Source: CAIXSC01 sp046349855
GTDB lineage: Bacteria > Planctomycetota > Planctomycetia > Pirellulales > Pirellulaceae
DNA: 64,000 nucleotides
NCBI GenBank assembly: GCA_046349855.1
Contig: JAXMBM010000008.1
Span: 97,177-161,176, forward strand
Direction: 5' to 3'
Part shown: piece after piece, positions 35,111 to 43,583 of the stretch
Position numbering within the stretch: the stretch's first letter is position 1
Layout of the letters: every line of letters starts with the position of its first letter
Program-made: the position numbers and the translations under genes
Notes under the pieces: model-generated
Told to the model about the DNA's origin: nothing
The model's database searches: none
The model's input: the letters and a program-made list of their open reading frames with translations, nothing else

Positions 35111-36109
35111 ATGCACAATCCGACTCGAAGTCTCCGCCGATCGCCGGCCCGGTTCACCGTCCACGGTCCGCTCGTCGCGGCGCTGAGTGTGTGGGGAGTG
35201 ATACTCACGGCCGGCGCGCAGGAGCCCCGCAGGAACGCCCCGCCGACGTTTTTTCCGCGCGAGCTGGAGGCGCAGCTGGAACAGTTCGCCGACCGTCTGT
35301 TCCGCCAGCCGACTCCCGCGGAGGAGGAGGCGCTGGCCGCGATTACGATTACGCCGGCCGAGGAGCAGAAATGGGGGGAGCAGGTGTTCGCCGCCTACAA
35401 GAGCGACTTGGATCGGCAGCAACTCCGCCTGTTGCGCAGCGGTCGCGACGTCGAGTACTTGAAGAAGCTTGTCGCCGTCGTGCAGCCGCACATGCGGCAG
35501 GCGGCCCGCTACCGGACGATCACGGTCTACGTGGTCGATGCGCCCGGAGTTGATGCTCGCTCCTTCCCCGGCGGCACGGTGGTCTTCTACCAGGGGCTGT
35601 TGTCCTTTGCCGAGTCGGAGGCGGCGGTGGTGGGAGTGATCGGGCACGAGTTATCTCACATCGACCGCGGGCACCTGCTGCTGCCCCTCAAGCGCAGCAA
35701 ACTGCTGGACGGCAGCGGGCAGGGGGAGTCGGGGGACTGGCAGCGGCGCATGGCGGGCATGTCGCTGGCGATGCGGACGATGAGTCGACCGTTTCGTCCC
35801 CAGGACGAGGCGGAGGCCGACGGTGACGGAGCGGCCTGGGCATTGGCCGCGGGTTACGATCCGCGAGATTTGGCTCGGCTGTTCGACCGACTTGCGCAGC
35901 GTTCGCGGGACCCGAAGTTTCCTTTCGCCAGTTTCTTCCGTTCACATCCCTACAGCGAGGAACGGCGCGATGCGATCCTCGCCACCTGTGCGAATCTTCC
36001 TCCGTCACCTCCCGCTCCGCCGCTCTATCGCGGCACTCAAAACCTTACCCAACGCATCCCCCGCTCCACCCAATCCTTCTCCACCGACCTTCGGTCGGTG
36101 GTCCCTTGA
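35111..36109 (+). CDS. Secreted M48 family zinc metalloprotease
   Basis: A 332-residue exported protease. The signal peptide (GPLVAALSVWGVILTAGAQ) is followed by a helical region and the M48 catalytic core. The zinc ligands are His179 and His183 in GHELSHIDRGH, with the third ligand Glu233 in DEAEADGDG. The block SFPGGTVVFYQGLLSFAES is characteristic of Oma1/BepA/YfgC relatives that trim or degrade outer-membrane and periplasmic proteins. The last dozen residues (TDLRSVVP) are encoded by a REP-type palindrome rather than protein-derived sequence, so the ancestral stop was probably slightly upstream. The gene follows the GGT gene by 64 bp on the same strand. Confidence 0.88.
   Translation: MHNPTRSLRRSPARFTVHGPLVAALSVWGVILTAGAQEPRRNAPPTFFPRELEAQLEQFADRLFRQPTPAEEEALAAITITPAEEQKWGEQVFAAYKSDLDRQQLRLLRSGRDVEYLKKLVAVVQPHMRQAARYRTITVYVVDAPGVDARSFPGGTVVFYQGLLSFAESEAAVVGVIGHELSHIDRGHLLLPLKRSKLLDGSGQGESGDWQRRMAGMSLAMRTMSRPFRPQDEAEADGDGAAWALAAGYDPRDLARLFDRLAQRSRDPKFPFASFFRSHPYSEERRDAILATCANLPPSPPAPPLYRGTQNLTQRIPRSTQSFSTDLRSVVP
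36081..36101. repeat. REP-type palindrome forming the 3' end of the M48 gene
   Basis: CCACCGACC-TTC-GGTCGGTGG is a perfect 9-bp stem with a 3-base loop. It lies inside the last codons of the protease gene and about 430 bp before a RAYT remnant, fitting the known REP-RAYT association. It could also act as the transcript's 3' stabiliser or terminator. Just downstream (36112-36130 and 36141-36159) AGCCGCCAAGCTACCCCAA occurs twice as a direct repeat. Confidence 0.65.
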
Positions 36110-36509
36110 GCCGCCAAGCTACCCCAAGCCCCACTCCGCTCAGCCGCCAAGCTACCCCAAAACCCACCCAGCTCCTCTCCCCAAGCCCAGCCCCTCTTCA
36201 ACCCAGCCCCCGATCTGCCGCCTGTCTCTGCCAGCTTCTCTCACCCTCGTGATGGGGCACACCTGTTCACTGGCCGAGGTGCTATGCTTGCGACTCTTTA
36301 CACGAGCGAGAATACCTCGTTCGCTCATCAACTCCGCTGGTCACTGGCTCTCTTTCCGTGTCGCTCCGACGAAGTACGGCTGATCCTGGTGAGTACGCGT
36401 CCCGACGTTGCACTTCTGCACAGCGTCAAACCCGTCAAAGGTGGGCTGTAGCGACTCGTCCAGGAGACGCATCCCGTCTGTTTCCGGCGCAACTTTTCGG
36501 TCACCAGCA

Positions 36510-36874
36510 TGGGAGAGTCAAGCCGCTCCCAGGTGCTCCATTACAACGGCCGGCAGGTGGAGCGTCACTGTGGAGGCGTTCGAGAGCATTTTCGCCGAGG
36601 GTCTGGCCCGGTACCCGTGCGAAATCCTTGCCTGCCAGCTGATGCCAGACCGTTGGCACTTCGTGCTTCGACCGACCGAGGGCGGTGTCATGAGCGACTT
36701 CCCTCGCTGGGTCTCCCTCACGCACGCCATGCGGTACTCTGGCCCACTGCCACACATCCGGTGAGGGGCACCTGTACCAGGGCCTCTGCCTCGGTTGCCG
36801 ATAGCGAACTGGACGCAGCGCGTCGATGAACCGATTCGTGAAAAAGGAGTTCGCGCTGGTTCACGGCTATTAGC
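36510..36874 (+). mobile_element. RAYT (REP-associated tyrosine transposase) remnant
   Basis: In overlapping frames the sequence reads SQVLHYNGRQ, then FESIFAEGLARYPCEILACQ and LMPDRWHFVLRPTEGG with SDFPRWVSLTHAMRY, then TSGEGHLYQG, and finally WTQRVDEPIREK. These are the ordered landmarks of the TnpA-REP family: the HVxNR-like start, the HUH-like motif (normally MPNHWH, here MPDRWH), GHLYQGRFKSF, and the W..RVNEP region. The first HUH His is replaced, several shifts are present and the middle (the catalytic Tyr region) is deleted, so it cannot be active. Confidence 0.65.
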
Positions 36875-37035
36875 CCAGGTAAATCATTGTTGCCTAACCC
36901 CAATGTGCGTTATGCTCTACACCTAGTGGGGAGTATCCGACTGAACACAGCCTGCAAATGGTGATCGGACCTGCTTTGCAGATCTCGCACGGAGGAAGCT
37001 CGCGTTCTCGGCACTTCACGAACAAAGGTAGCGGC

Positions 37036-37547
37036 ATGACGAACGACACGGCTTCCCCGAAACCATTGAGGTTTTCATCTCCTATTCGCACAAGGACCAG
37101 CGGTACCTGGAAGAGTTGTGCGCGCTTTGAAGGTCTATGAAGCGAATGACAGGATTCGCATTTGGTACGATCGCAATCTCATGCCGGGCATGGAGTGGGA
37201 GCAGGAACTCTATACGCATTTTTGCTCCGCCCAGATCATCTTGATCTTGATGAGCGAGATTTCTTTGCCTCGGAAGCGCTGCTCGAAGCGAGAACTGCCA
37301 GCATCAGCGCAACGCCACGCCAGAAAGAGTGCGAAGGTGGTGCCTATCATCATCCGTCCATGCCGTTGGCAGCCGACGAAACTTGCCGCGTTAATGGTGC
37401 TCCCCAGGAACGGCAACGCGATCGATCTGTGGGACAACAAAAGATCAAGCGTACGAGAACATTGCGAAGGAACTGTTTGAGCTTGTGGATATCTCCGCGG
37501 TCCTGCCGATGCCCAAGCCGATCGGGAAGATCCTGGATTCCGCATGA
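37036..37547 (+). pseudogene. TIR-domain protein, multiply frameshifted
   Basis: In successive frames: TIEVFISYSHKDQRYLEELC (TIR box 1), LKVYEANDRIRIWYDRNLMP and GMEWEQELYTHFCSAQIILI with LILMS, then DFFASEALLEA (containing the position of the NADase Glu), HARKSAKVVPIIIRPCRWQP, LPRNGNAIDLWDNK, and DQAYENIAKELFELVDIS to a TGA at 37547. The joined length of about 170 residues is one TIR domain. Bacterial TIR domains with these boxes often cleave NAD+ or make signalling nucleotides in anti-phage immunity. At least four shifts break the gene; all motifs remain readable. It starts an accessory cluster running to 40.4 kb. Confidence 0.7.
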
Positions 37548-37664
37548 GGGCGGGATTTCTACGGCGGCGGTCGCGCATCACCCGCCGGGGATCGGATTCG
37601 TCGACAGACAAGGTGGACGGGCCAGAACGAGCAGATCGTCGCCAGCAGATTCAGTCAACGAACG

Positions 37665-38169
37665 GTGGGCTTAGAACGAACAACAAAGAGCGTACAGCGG
37701 CGGTCGTCGCGCCGGCTGTCGCGCGGCTGTCGCAGCGGTCGTCGCGCCGGCTGTCGCGCCGGCCGTCGCGCTGTCGTCGCGCCGATGGTTGCGGCGGCCG
37801 CGCGGAGATCGTCGCCTGCTTTCTCCATGCGGAGCGTCGACAAGCTGCGGATGTTACGCAAATGGTGTCACGAGTTCCACGCCCCGCTGTTCGGCCATCA
37901 AATCCTGCCTGATGGTGGCAGTGGCGAGCGTTCGCGAAGCAGTTGAGCGAGTACGGCGTGCGGGACTTCGATCTGTTGTTTGACGGCTTCGAACCCTCGC
38001 GCCCGCAACTCGACGAGTGCCTGGGTTCCGGACAAGACTGGTGGCCTGCGAACCTGATCGTTAATGCAACTGAATGGGAGCGTTCGCCAGGTGAACGCTT
38101 CGGCGTCGATGTTGCTACCGATGGCCTACGGTCACATCGGATAAAACGCTGCCCGCTCTCAAAAACTTC
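37665..38169 (+). pseudogene. Unidentified protein between the TIR and acyltransferase genes, frameshifted
   Basis: The region opens with a GC-rich tandem repeat (37690-37785) that in one frame encodes Val/Ala/Pro repeats (VVAPAVAPAVA type), a likely flexible linker. It is followed in other frames by SMRSVDKLRMLRKWCHEFHA with PLFGHQILPDGGSG, then LSEYGVRDFDLLFDGFEPSR, PQLDECLGSGQDWWPANLIV and NATEWERSPGERFGVDV. The latter is coherent, compositionally normal protein sequence without a family I can name. It may be a domain fused to the TIR, a separate gene, or the N-terminus of the next gene. At least two shifts interrupt it. Confidence 0.4.
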
Positions 38170-38171
38170 TG

Positions 38172-38874
38172 TTGCGTGCGTACGCGAGGTGCGCGAAGAC
38201 GCGCATCCTCTGTACCCCGGAGGATTTGGCGTCGTTTTTCGAACTGCGGCATCGCGTTTGGAAGGAAATGGGGTATCTCTCTCCGGAAAAGGAATGCCCG
38301 CAAGTCCCGTGGGAGCTTGATTACACCGACCGCACCTCCCTGCCCTTGGGCATTTTCTCCAAAGCCGACGGGCGTCTGCTGGGCGCCGCGCGTTTGGTGC
38401 GGGGATTCGGCGAAGATGACCCCAGACAAATCCGGATCATCGAGGACATGCTGCGTCTCCGCAATGCGGCGAATCTTGTCCGAAATTTCCGCTATCCAGA
38501 CTCGGTGGCACATCCGTTCGATATCCTCGGCGAGTTGGATAAGTTCAAGGAATACTACCGAAACCTGGTGCTCCGCGGGATTTCGAAGGCTGAAGTCAGT
38601 CGTGTTGTGGTCGATCCCGACTATCGCAAACTCGGTTTTGGCGAGGTCATCGTCGACACCGTGTGCTCACTGGCGCGTAGCCATGGCATTCCAGGTTTAT
38701 TCCTCGCATGCCACCGTCGACACGCGGCGTTCTACGAGCGTTCAGGATTCAGCCCGATTCAAGGTGTGGCTGGCCAAAGTTCATGACGTACCAGGTTCCC
38801 TGCCTCGCGATGGAACGTGGTGCTACCAGGAAGAATTCGCCGAAGAATTGGAACCGCATCGAAAGGGGACGTAA
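38172..38874 (+). CDS. GNAT-fold acyltransferase, autoinducer-synthase-like
   Basis: One frame is open from 38172 to 38786: a start-like region, then LASFFELRHRVWKEMGYLSP, YTDRTSLPLGIFSKADGRLL, GAARLVRGFGEDDP, VSRVVVDPDYRKLGFGEVIV (GNAT acyl-CoA binding motif R-x-x-G-x-G) and FLACHRRHAAFYERSGFSPI. The pattern F-x-LRH-x-V-(W/F) with the later G-x-xR-L resembles LuxI/FeeM-type N-acyl amino acid or acyl-homoserine-lactone synthases. The C-terminus is frame-broken: QKFMTYQVPCLAM and EEFAEELEPHRKGT follow in the other two frames, ending at 38874. The TTG at 38172 is only a possible start. The substrate is unknown. Confidence 0.6.
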
Positions 38875-38876
38875 CG

Positions 38877-40426
38877 ATGCCCAAGAAGATCGTTACTGAA
38901 GTTGTCGTCCGCCAAAGCGAAGAATCGCTCGAATTCACGAGTTCGGTCCGTATCACGTGCCGTCGGTAAGAAACGAACTTCCAACAGGCGAGGGCCTGAC
39001 AAGACCCGCCCAAGTGTACGCGCCCGAGCCCCCGGCAAGGGAAATACTGAATCGAATCTCGCGGTGCAGGATGAACTGCAACAGCTTCTGGGAGGTGGCC
39101 ATCCTGCGCGACGCGTCAGGTGGCCACTCACGATTGCCCCAGCGCCCCCAACGATTTTGTTTCAAAGGAACTGAGCGACGAGGTTCGTGGTGAACGGCAG
39201 GTTTCGCCGAGGGTGCCGATTCCGGGACGGAACGCTCCTACGTTCAACGTCATTAACGACTTCTTGTCATTCGGAGTCACTCCCTGGGCCGACCCATTGG
39301 TTCCGGCATACCTGCTCGACAGGAACTATCGGATTGTTGATTGAACGAAATTTCGGCCTCGCCGACTTCGACCGTACGATGGAGGACGTCGCGGCCTGAG
39401 CGTGCTCGAGTGGGTCTACTTTTCTCGACAACTACGAGGAATGCCAAGCGGGCCACCGGAGACTACCGCCGATCCGAAGAATCTCCCGCGATTGCACGTG
39501 GAAACGATCGAGTACAGTAGCCCAAGATACGGAAAGCTACGCGCTTACTAAACGGAAGCACCAGATGCCTAAGGACGACGGGGAAATGCTCGGCTGGTTG
39601 GTGACCCTCGAAACGAAATTCGCAGACCTCAGGACCACGCTGCGGCTCCGACGCGATCTGTTTTCCACGGTAAGCCACGACATGATGTGGTCGGAATACG
39701 CACTCTCCTACGACAGAGTGTTGCTGGCGTCGAACACCTACCAAGACCTCTTGAACCACATTCTCGGCGAAAAAAGTTCCCCCGGGCGGCGAGTGCGGCT
39801 CACCCCACTTCGACCGGCGTCTCGTGTCCTCGATCTGGGTGCCGGCACTGGCAATCTTGCCGCCAGGCGCAGCGGGCAGCAGCGTGGGCACGTCGTCTTT
39901 GCCCTGGAAAACAATCGCATGATGCTCGATTTGCTGCGCGACAAATGCGAGTCCCATTTGCGTACAGACGACAAGGGTCCGGGAATTCTCGCCATTAAGC
40001 AAGATATCAACACGCTCCACGGAATTCCCGACGGCAGCAGCTTCGACTATGCGATCCTTAATAACGTGGCCTATTCACTCGATGATCCCGTTCCCTGCTT
40101 TCGCCAGGTGCGCAACGCGGCTCCCGCGCACGATAGCGGGTGGATCAGTGGACCGCAGAAACAGACCGATCCTGACTTCACTTTTCGATCGAATTGCCGC
40201 TGATCTGAATGCCTCACGAAAAATGACCGAACTGCGGGAAGACTTCCTGCGCGTCTACGACATCAACAAGAACGTGCTTAATTCGAGTCTGTATCGATGG
40301 ACAGTCGATGACATGAGGAACATGTTGCGTTCGGCTGGCTTCGGCTTGAATGCGTGTGCCGCAACGGACTCCGCATACGCCGGACAGGCCATGATTGTCG
40401 TCGCAAAAAAGCGAAAAACCGGCTAA
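38877..40426 (+). pseudogene. PAS-like plus SAM-dependent methyltransferase protein, frameshifted
   Basis: An ATG at 38877, three bases after the acyltransferase gene ends, opens MPKKIVTEVVVRQSEESLEF. In later frames come NAPTFNVINDFLSFGVTPWA and LVPAYLLDRNYRIVDWNE (PAS/MmyB-like sensor pattern), then a class I methyltransferase: WSEYALSYDRVLLASNTYQD, SRVLDLGAGTGNLA (SAM-binding motif I), ILAIKQDINTLHGIPDGSSF, YAILNNVAYSLDDP (motif IV region) and YRWTVDDMRNMLRSAGFGL, ending at 40426. A continuous frame covers 39565-40203. The opening may instead be a separate 30-residue ORF. Tight spacing suggests one operon with the acyltransferase. Confidence 0.55.
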
Positions 40427-40800
40427 TCGGTTTGATGACTGCACTTCAGGATCTGCACTTTGGGAGAACTTCTTGCGGCATGATTTCAGCATCCCGCCAG
40501 GTTTGCGAGGCGGAGAAATCGGCGTTGTCATGCTTGTAGGTGCGGGGCCGCGGGCGGATCAGCGCGCCTTCGATTGGCAGCACGTCGCCGGCCGACGCGG
40601 CGCGCCGGGTGCCGGCCGCGACGCTCGAGCCAGCAGCCGTGGATCCGTTGTTCAAGCAAGCCAGGACGCCGAGCGTCTCCAGCTGGCTCGATGCCGTGGT
40701 GCTGGAATCGGATGATGCGTGGTGTCCCGGTTCCTGGGGCCGGATGAAGTGAGTTAGGATGACAAACTAACCGTATCCGACTTCAGGAGTTTCCCGGAAG
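40427..40800. other. Accessory intergenic stretch, no gene supported
   Basis: Short frames exist (for example ending DDAWCPGSWGRMK near 40750), but none has a recognisable family. They may be the decayed tail of another gene. The end of the stretch carries the GGAAG site before the start at 40801. I see no palindrome or repeat of note. Confidence 0.4.
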
Positions 40801-41895
40801 ATGATTCTCAATCGATTCGCAGCGGCGGCTGTAGCGGTACTCGCCTGCGGCCTTTGCAGCGGCTCAGGTCAACACCACGACCATTCCACGGCCGACGGAA
40901 AGCCGGCGGACATGACCCAACCCGTCCAGGTGTTCCTTTTGCTCGGTCAGTCCAACATGGTCGGGCTCGGCAAGGTGAAGGTGGCGAAATCTCGCTGGAG
41001 CATGCGGTCAGGGAGAAGAGGAAGTATCCCTATCTCGCGGATGATGCGGGCGCCTGGACGGTGCGGAACGATGTCCGCTACGTGCAGTACCTGTCGGGCA
41101 AGGTCCGCTCCGCAACGAATGGATGACGGTCGCGGGCAGCACTCTCGGCGGAATACGGGCTCGGTATCGGCTGGGAAACGCGATCGATGCGCGGTGATGA
41201 TCCTCAAGTGCTGCATCGGCAACGGGCGCTCGGGCTGGGATCTCCTGCCGCCAGGCAGTGAGCGTCCGAGTTTGTCGCCCAGGACAAAGAAGTTGGAGCA
41301 GCGGCTGGTCTACGCCGGGTACCGCGACAAGCCGAGTTCTGGGAGATGGACCCGGCCAAAGGACTTCAGACCAGGCTTACGCTTCAGGTCGATAAGAAAG
41401 AGCAAGCCGATTGATTGGTATGCGGGCAAGCAGTGGGATACGGACATCGGTGATGCCAAACGCGCTCTCGCCGATCTCGACAAGCACTACCCGGGTGCTC
41501 AGCGTTATGAAGTTGCGGGCTTCTTCTTCTGGCAGGGCGAGCGAGACGCCGGGAACGCCGGCCATGCCGCCCATTACGAGAAGCACCTCGTGGCATTCAT
41601 CCGGGCGCTGCGGAAGGAATTCAACGCTCCCAACGCCAGGTTCGTCTGTGCCACTCTGGGCGAAGCCGCCAAAGGCAGCAGCGGACCGGGCGGGTTGGTG
41701 CTCGCAGCCCATCTGGCCGTCGACGGCCGCAGCGGCAAGTACCCTGAGTTCCCGGGGAACATCGCCACCGTCTACACCCATCCGCTCGCTCAAGGCGGGA
41801 GCGGCAATGGCCACTACGGAGGCAAGGCCGAAGTCTATATGGATGTGGGCGAAGCCATGGGCCAGGCGATGGTGGACCTGCTGTCAGCGCGCTAG
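40801..41895 (+). CDS. Secreted sialate O-acetylesterase-like (SASA/SGNH) hydrolase with scrambled middle
   Basis: A signal-peptide-bearing protein whose N-terminal block VQVFLLLGQSNMVGLGKV holds the SGNH nucleophile Ser (GQSNM). The C-terminal part includes RYEVAGFFFWQGERDAGNAG, FVCATLGEAAKG and TVYTHPLAQGGSGNGHYGGK, the last with the catalytic His. These match the SASA/DUF303 family, which removes acetyl esters from sugars. Between about 40985 and 41400 the frame drifts: expected sequence such as YPYLADDAGAWTVRNDVRYV appears in another frame, yet the drift is compensated so the ORF remains open. A GGAAG site precedes the ATG. The function is probably retained only if the indels are sequencing artefacts. 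Confidence 0.65.
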   Translation: MILNRFAAAAVAVLACGLCSGSGQHHDHSTADGKPADMTQPVQVFLLLGQSNMVGLGKVKVAKSRWSMRSGRRGSIPISRMMRAPGRCGTMSATCSTCRARSAPQRMDDGRGQHSRRNTGSVSAGKRDRCAVMILKCCIGNGRSGWDLLPPGSERPSLSPRTKKLEQRLVYAGYRDKPSSGRWTRPKDFRPGLRFRSIRKSKPIDWYAGKQWDTDIGDAKRALADLDKHYPGAQRYEVAGFFFWQGERDAGNAGHAAHYEKHLVAFIRALRKEFNAPNARFVCATLGEAAKGSSGPGGLVLAAHLAVDGRSGKYPEFPGNIATVYTHPLAQGGSGNGHYGGKAEVYMDVGEAMGQAMVDLLSAR

Positions 41896-42019
41896 CGCTC
41901 GGACAACGCTTCGATTGCGGGTACGACGGACATCCGGTCCGTCGTTGAGAGCCGTCGACAACGGGCGAGACATCGGCGATTCGGTAAAGCACCTCGAAGC
42001 CCCGTCTTGGACAGACCAC
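41895..42019. repeat. 125-bp MITE-like dispersed repeat, copy B
   Basis: The same element as at 22384-22508, with identical length and shared blocks (CGGGTACGAC, CCGTCGTTG, TTGGACAGA at the end). Its central hairpin is perfect: ACGACGGAC (41923-41931), loop ATCCG, GTCCGTCGT (41937-41945). The rest of the gap to 42328 contains no gene I can support. Confidence 0.6.
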
Positions 42020-42328
42020 GAGGTAGGCGTCTGTGACCATCTGGCGCGTCGATTCGCACAGGTGGACCGGTGCCCGCGCCGCTTGTTCCCGGTATCCCCA
42101 AGGAAAGATGCCCGCTCAACGTGACGGAAAACGCCCGGCAAGGGCGCCCTCGGCGATCCACATCACCACCGCTTCTGCGGCGACGTTGCAGATGCTTGTT
42201 ACGGTTGTTGAGCCGGGAGGCACGCGCGATTTCTGACGTGACTTTCGGCGACAGGAACGCCGTCGGGGAGTTCTTCGTTCGTGACGCTGACCGGCAACGT
42301 CGTTCCAGCGACGACAAGGAGCCTAGCC

Positions 42329-43216
42329 ATGTTACAAGCATCCTCATTCCGTGTCGTGGGAATCGCCTTGGCGGTCAGCGGAGTGCTTCTCGGAGCGTTA
42401 CCGGCAGCAGCGGAAACCAGCGCGCTTGAAGCGGTCGTTTCGCGTGACGATTGATTCCACGATGATCCTGACGGTGGCGACGTGGAACAGCGATCAAGGC
42501 GGATACAACCATGCTCTACTCGCGCCAACGGGTAGGACAGACGGTTACTGTGTGGTTTCGATGAGGTCGATGTTCGCGCCGTCAGTGATGGCCAGGTGAT
42601 CGTCGACACTCGCATGAATCGCGACAGGGTGGTACTCGTCGACAACGGGGTGACCAGGGAGGTCTTGGCCGATGAGGCACCCGCGGAGGTCAGGCAGCAA
42701 TTGCGGGACAGCTTCGGCGGACCGTTGTGCGAAATGACGATCGATGAGGACGGCATCGAGGGGGAGGCCAGGATCCTCGCAGGTCCCGGAGCGAAATCGT
42801 TGGTCGACAATGGTCTCATCAGCGGCACTCGCCTGTTTCATGTCCGTTTTCCCGCCGACGCTCGGCAGTGGGACTCGGCCAATGAAGTGTCGATGGGTTC
42901 GGGAGCCTATGCTCGCGGCACGTTGCACTACGAGAAGGTGGGGCCAGCCGCCGGCGGACGCACGCTCGTGCGAGTTTCCGGCGTCCTGACGCACGATGAC
43001 TCTAAGGTAAGCGGCACGGGGGCAAGCAGCACGGGGCCGAGTATGCGGAACGTCCGCTACGTCGTTACGGGCGAACAGGTCTACGACCACACGAATCGGG
43101 AATGGGCCACCGGAAGTCTGGTGATGCAGATCCAGCTGGAATACTACTCGGGGGAAGAGCTGCTGCGTCATTGCCATGGGACGATGAGCGTTCAGCTGGA
43201 GACGTTGACCCGGTAG
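42329..43216 (+). pseudogene. Secreted protein of unknown function, frameshifted after the signal peptide
   Basis: AAGGAG precedes the ATG at 42329, which starts a good signal peptide (FRVVGIALAVSGVLLGALPAAAETS). That frame stops after 41 codons. The continuation is visible in other frames: LKRSFRVTIDSTMILTVATW, then from about 42590 an uninterrupted stretch VIVDTRMNRDRVVLVDNGVT, LRDSFGGPLCEMTIDEDGIE, RLFHVRFPADARQWDSANEV and LVMQIQLEYYSGEELL to the stop at 43216. The mature protein of about 265 residues looks all-beta and is not a family I recognise. It ends 74 bp before the convergent treS remnant. Confidence 0.55.
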
Positions 43217-43290
43217 GATCGGTCATTCTCTCGGTGGAGCGACCGGTGGTCTGACGTTGCCCGGGAGTTGCAGCAGACGCTGGATGCGGC

Positions 43291-43554
43291 TCAGGGGAAT
43301 CGCCAGCCAGGGAGGTCGCTGGCGCAGTTCGGATGAATGTCGGTATAGTTGGCGATGTCGTAGCCGTCGTCGCGCAGGGGGGATGGATAGAACGGCAGCA
43401 GCCACAGCGCGGTCACTCCGAGATCCTGGAGGTAGTCGAGTTTTTGGGTCAGGCCGCGGAAATCGCCGATTCCGTCGCCCACACCGTCGCAGAAGGAACG
43501 GACGTGCAGCTCGTAGATGATGGCATCCTGGTACCACGTGGCGGGAGAACTCAT
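43291..43554 (-). pseudogene. treS: Trehalose synthase (TreS), truncated after the first beta/alpha units
   Basis: An AAAGG site precedes the ATG at 43554. The first 76 residues are typical TreS: SSPATWYQDAIIYELHVRSF, GIGDFRGLTQKLDYLQDLGV, TALWLLPFYPSPLRDDGYD and IANYTDIHPN. TreS is a GH13 enzyme of about 550 or more residues that interconverts maltose and trehalose. Here the sequence leaves the family at DIHPN and the frame stops 11 residues later. Another frame downstream (WLAIPLSRIQRLLQLPGNVR) looks like the C-terminus of some other carbohydrate enzyme, consistent with a deletion joining two genes. All catalytic residues are missing. It lies 29 bp after the TreZ-TreY gene on the same strand. 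Confidence 0.8.
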
Positions 43555-43583
43555 GGAGACACCTTTCTTCGCCCGAGGTCCAG

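Noticed and set aside
37690..37785. Repeated GTCGTCGCGCCGGCTGTCGC-like sequence considered as a CRISPR or transposon end.
   Set aside because: The units are short, unevenly spaced and encode Val/Ala/Pro repeats in one frame, so a coding low-complexity linker is the simpler explanation.
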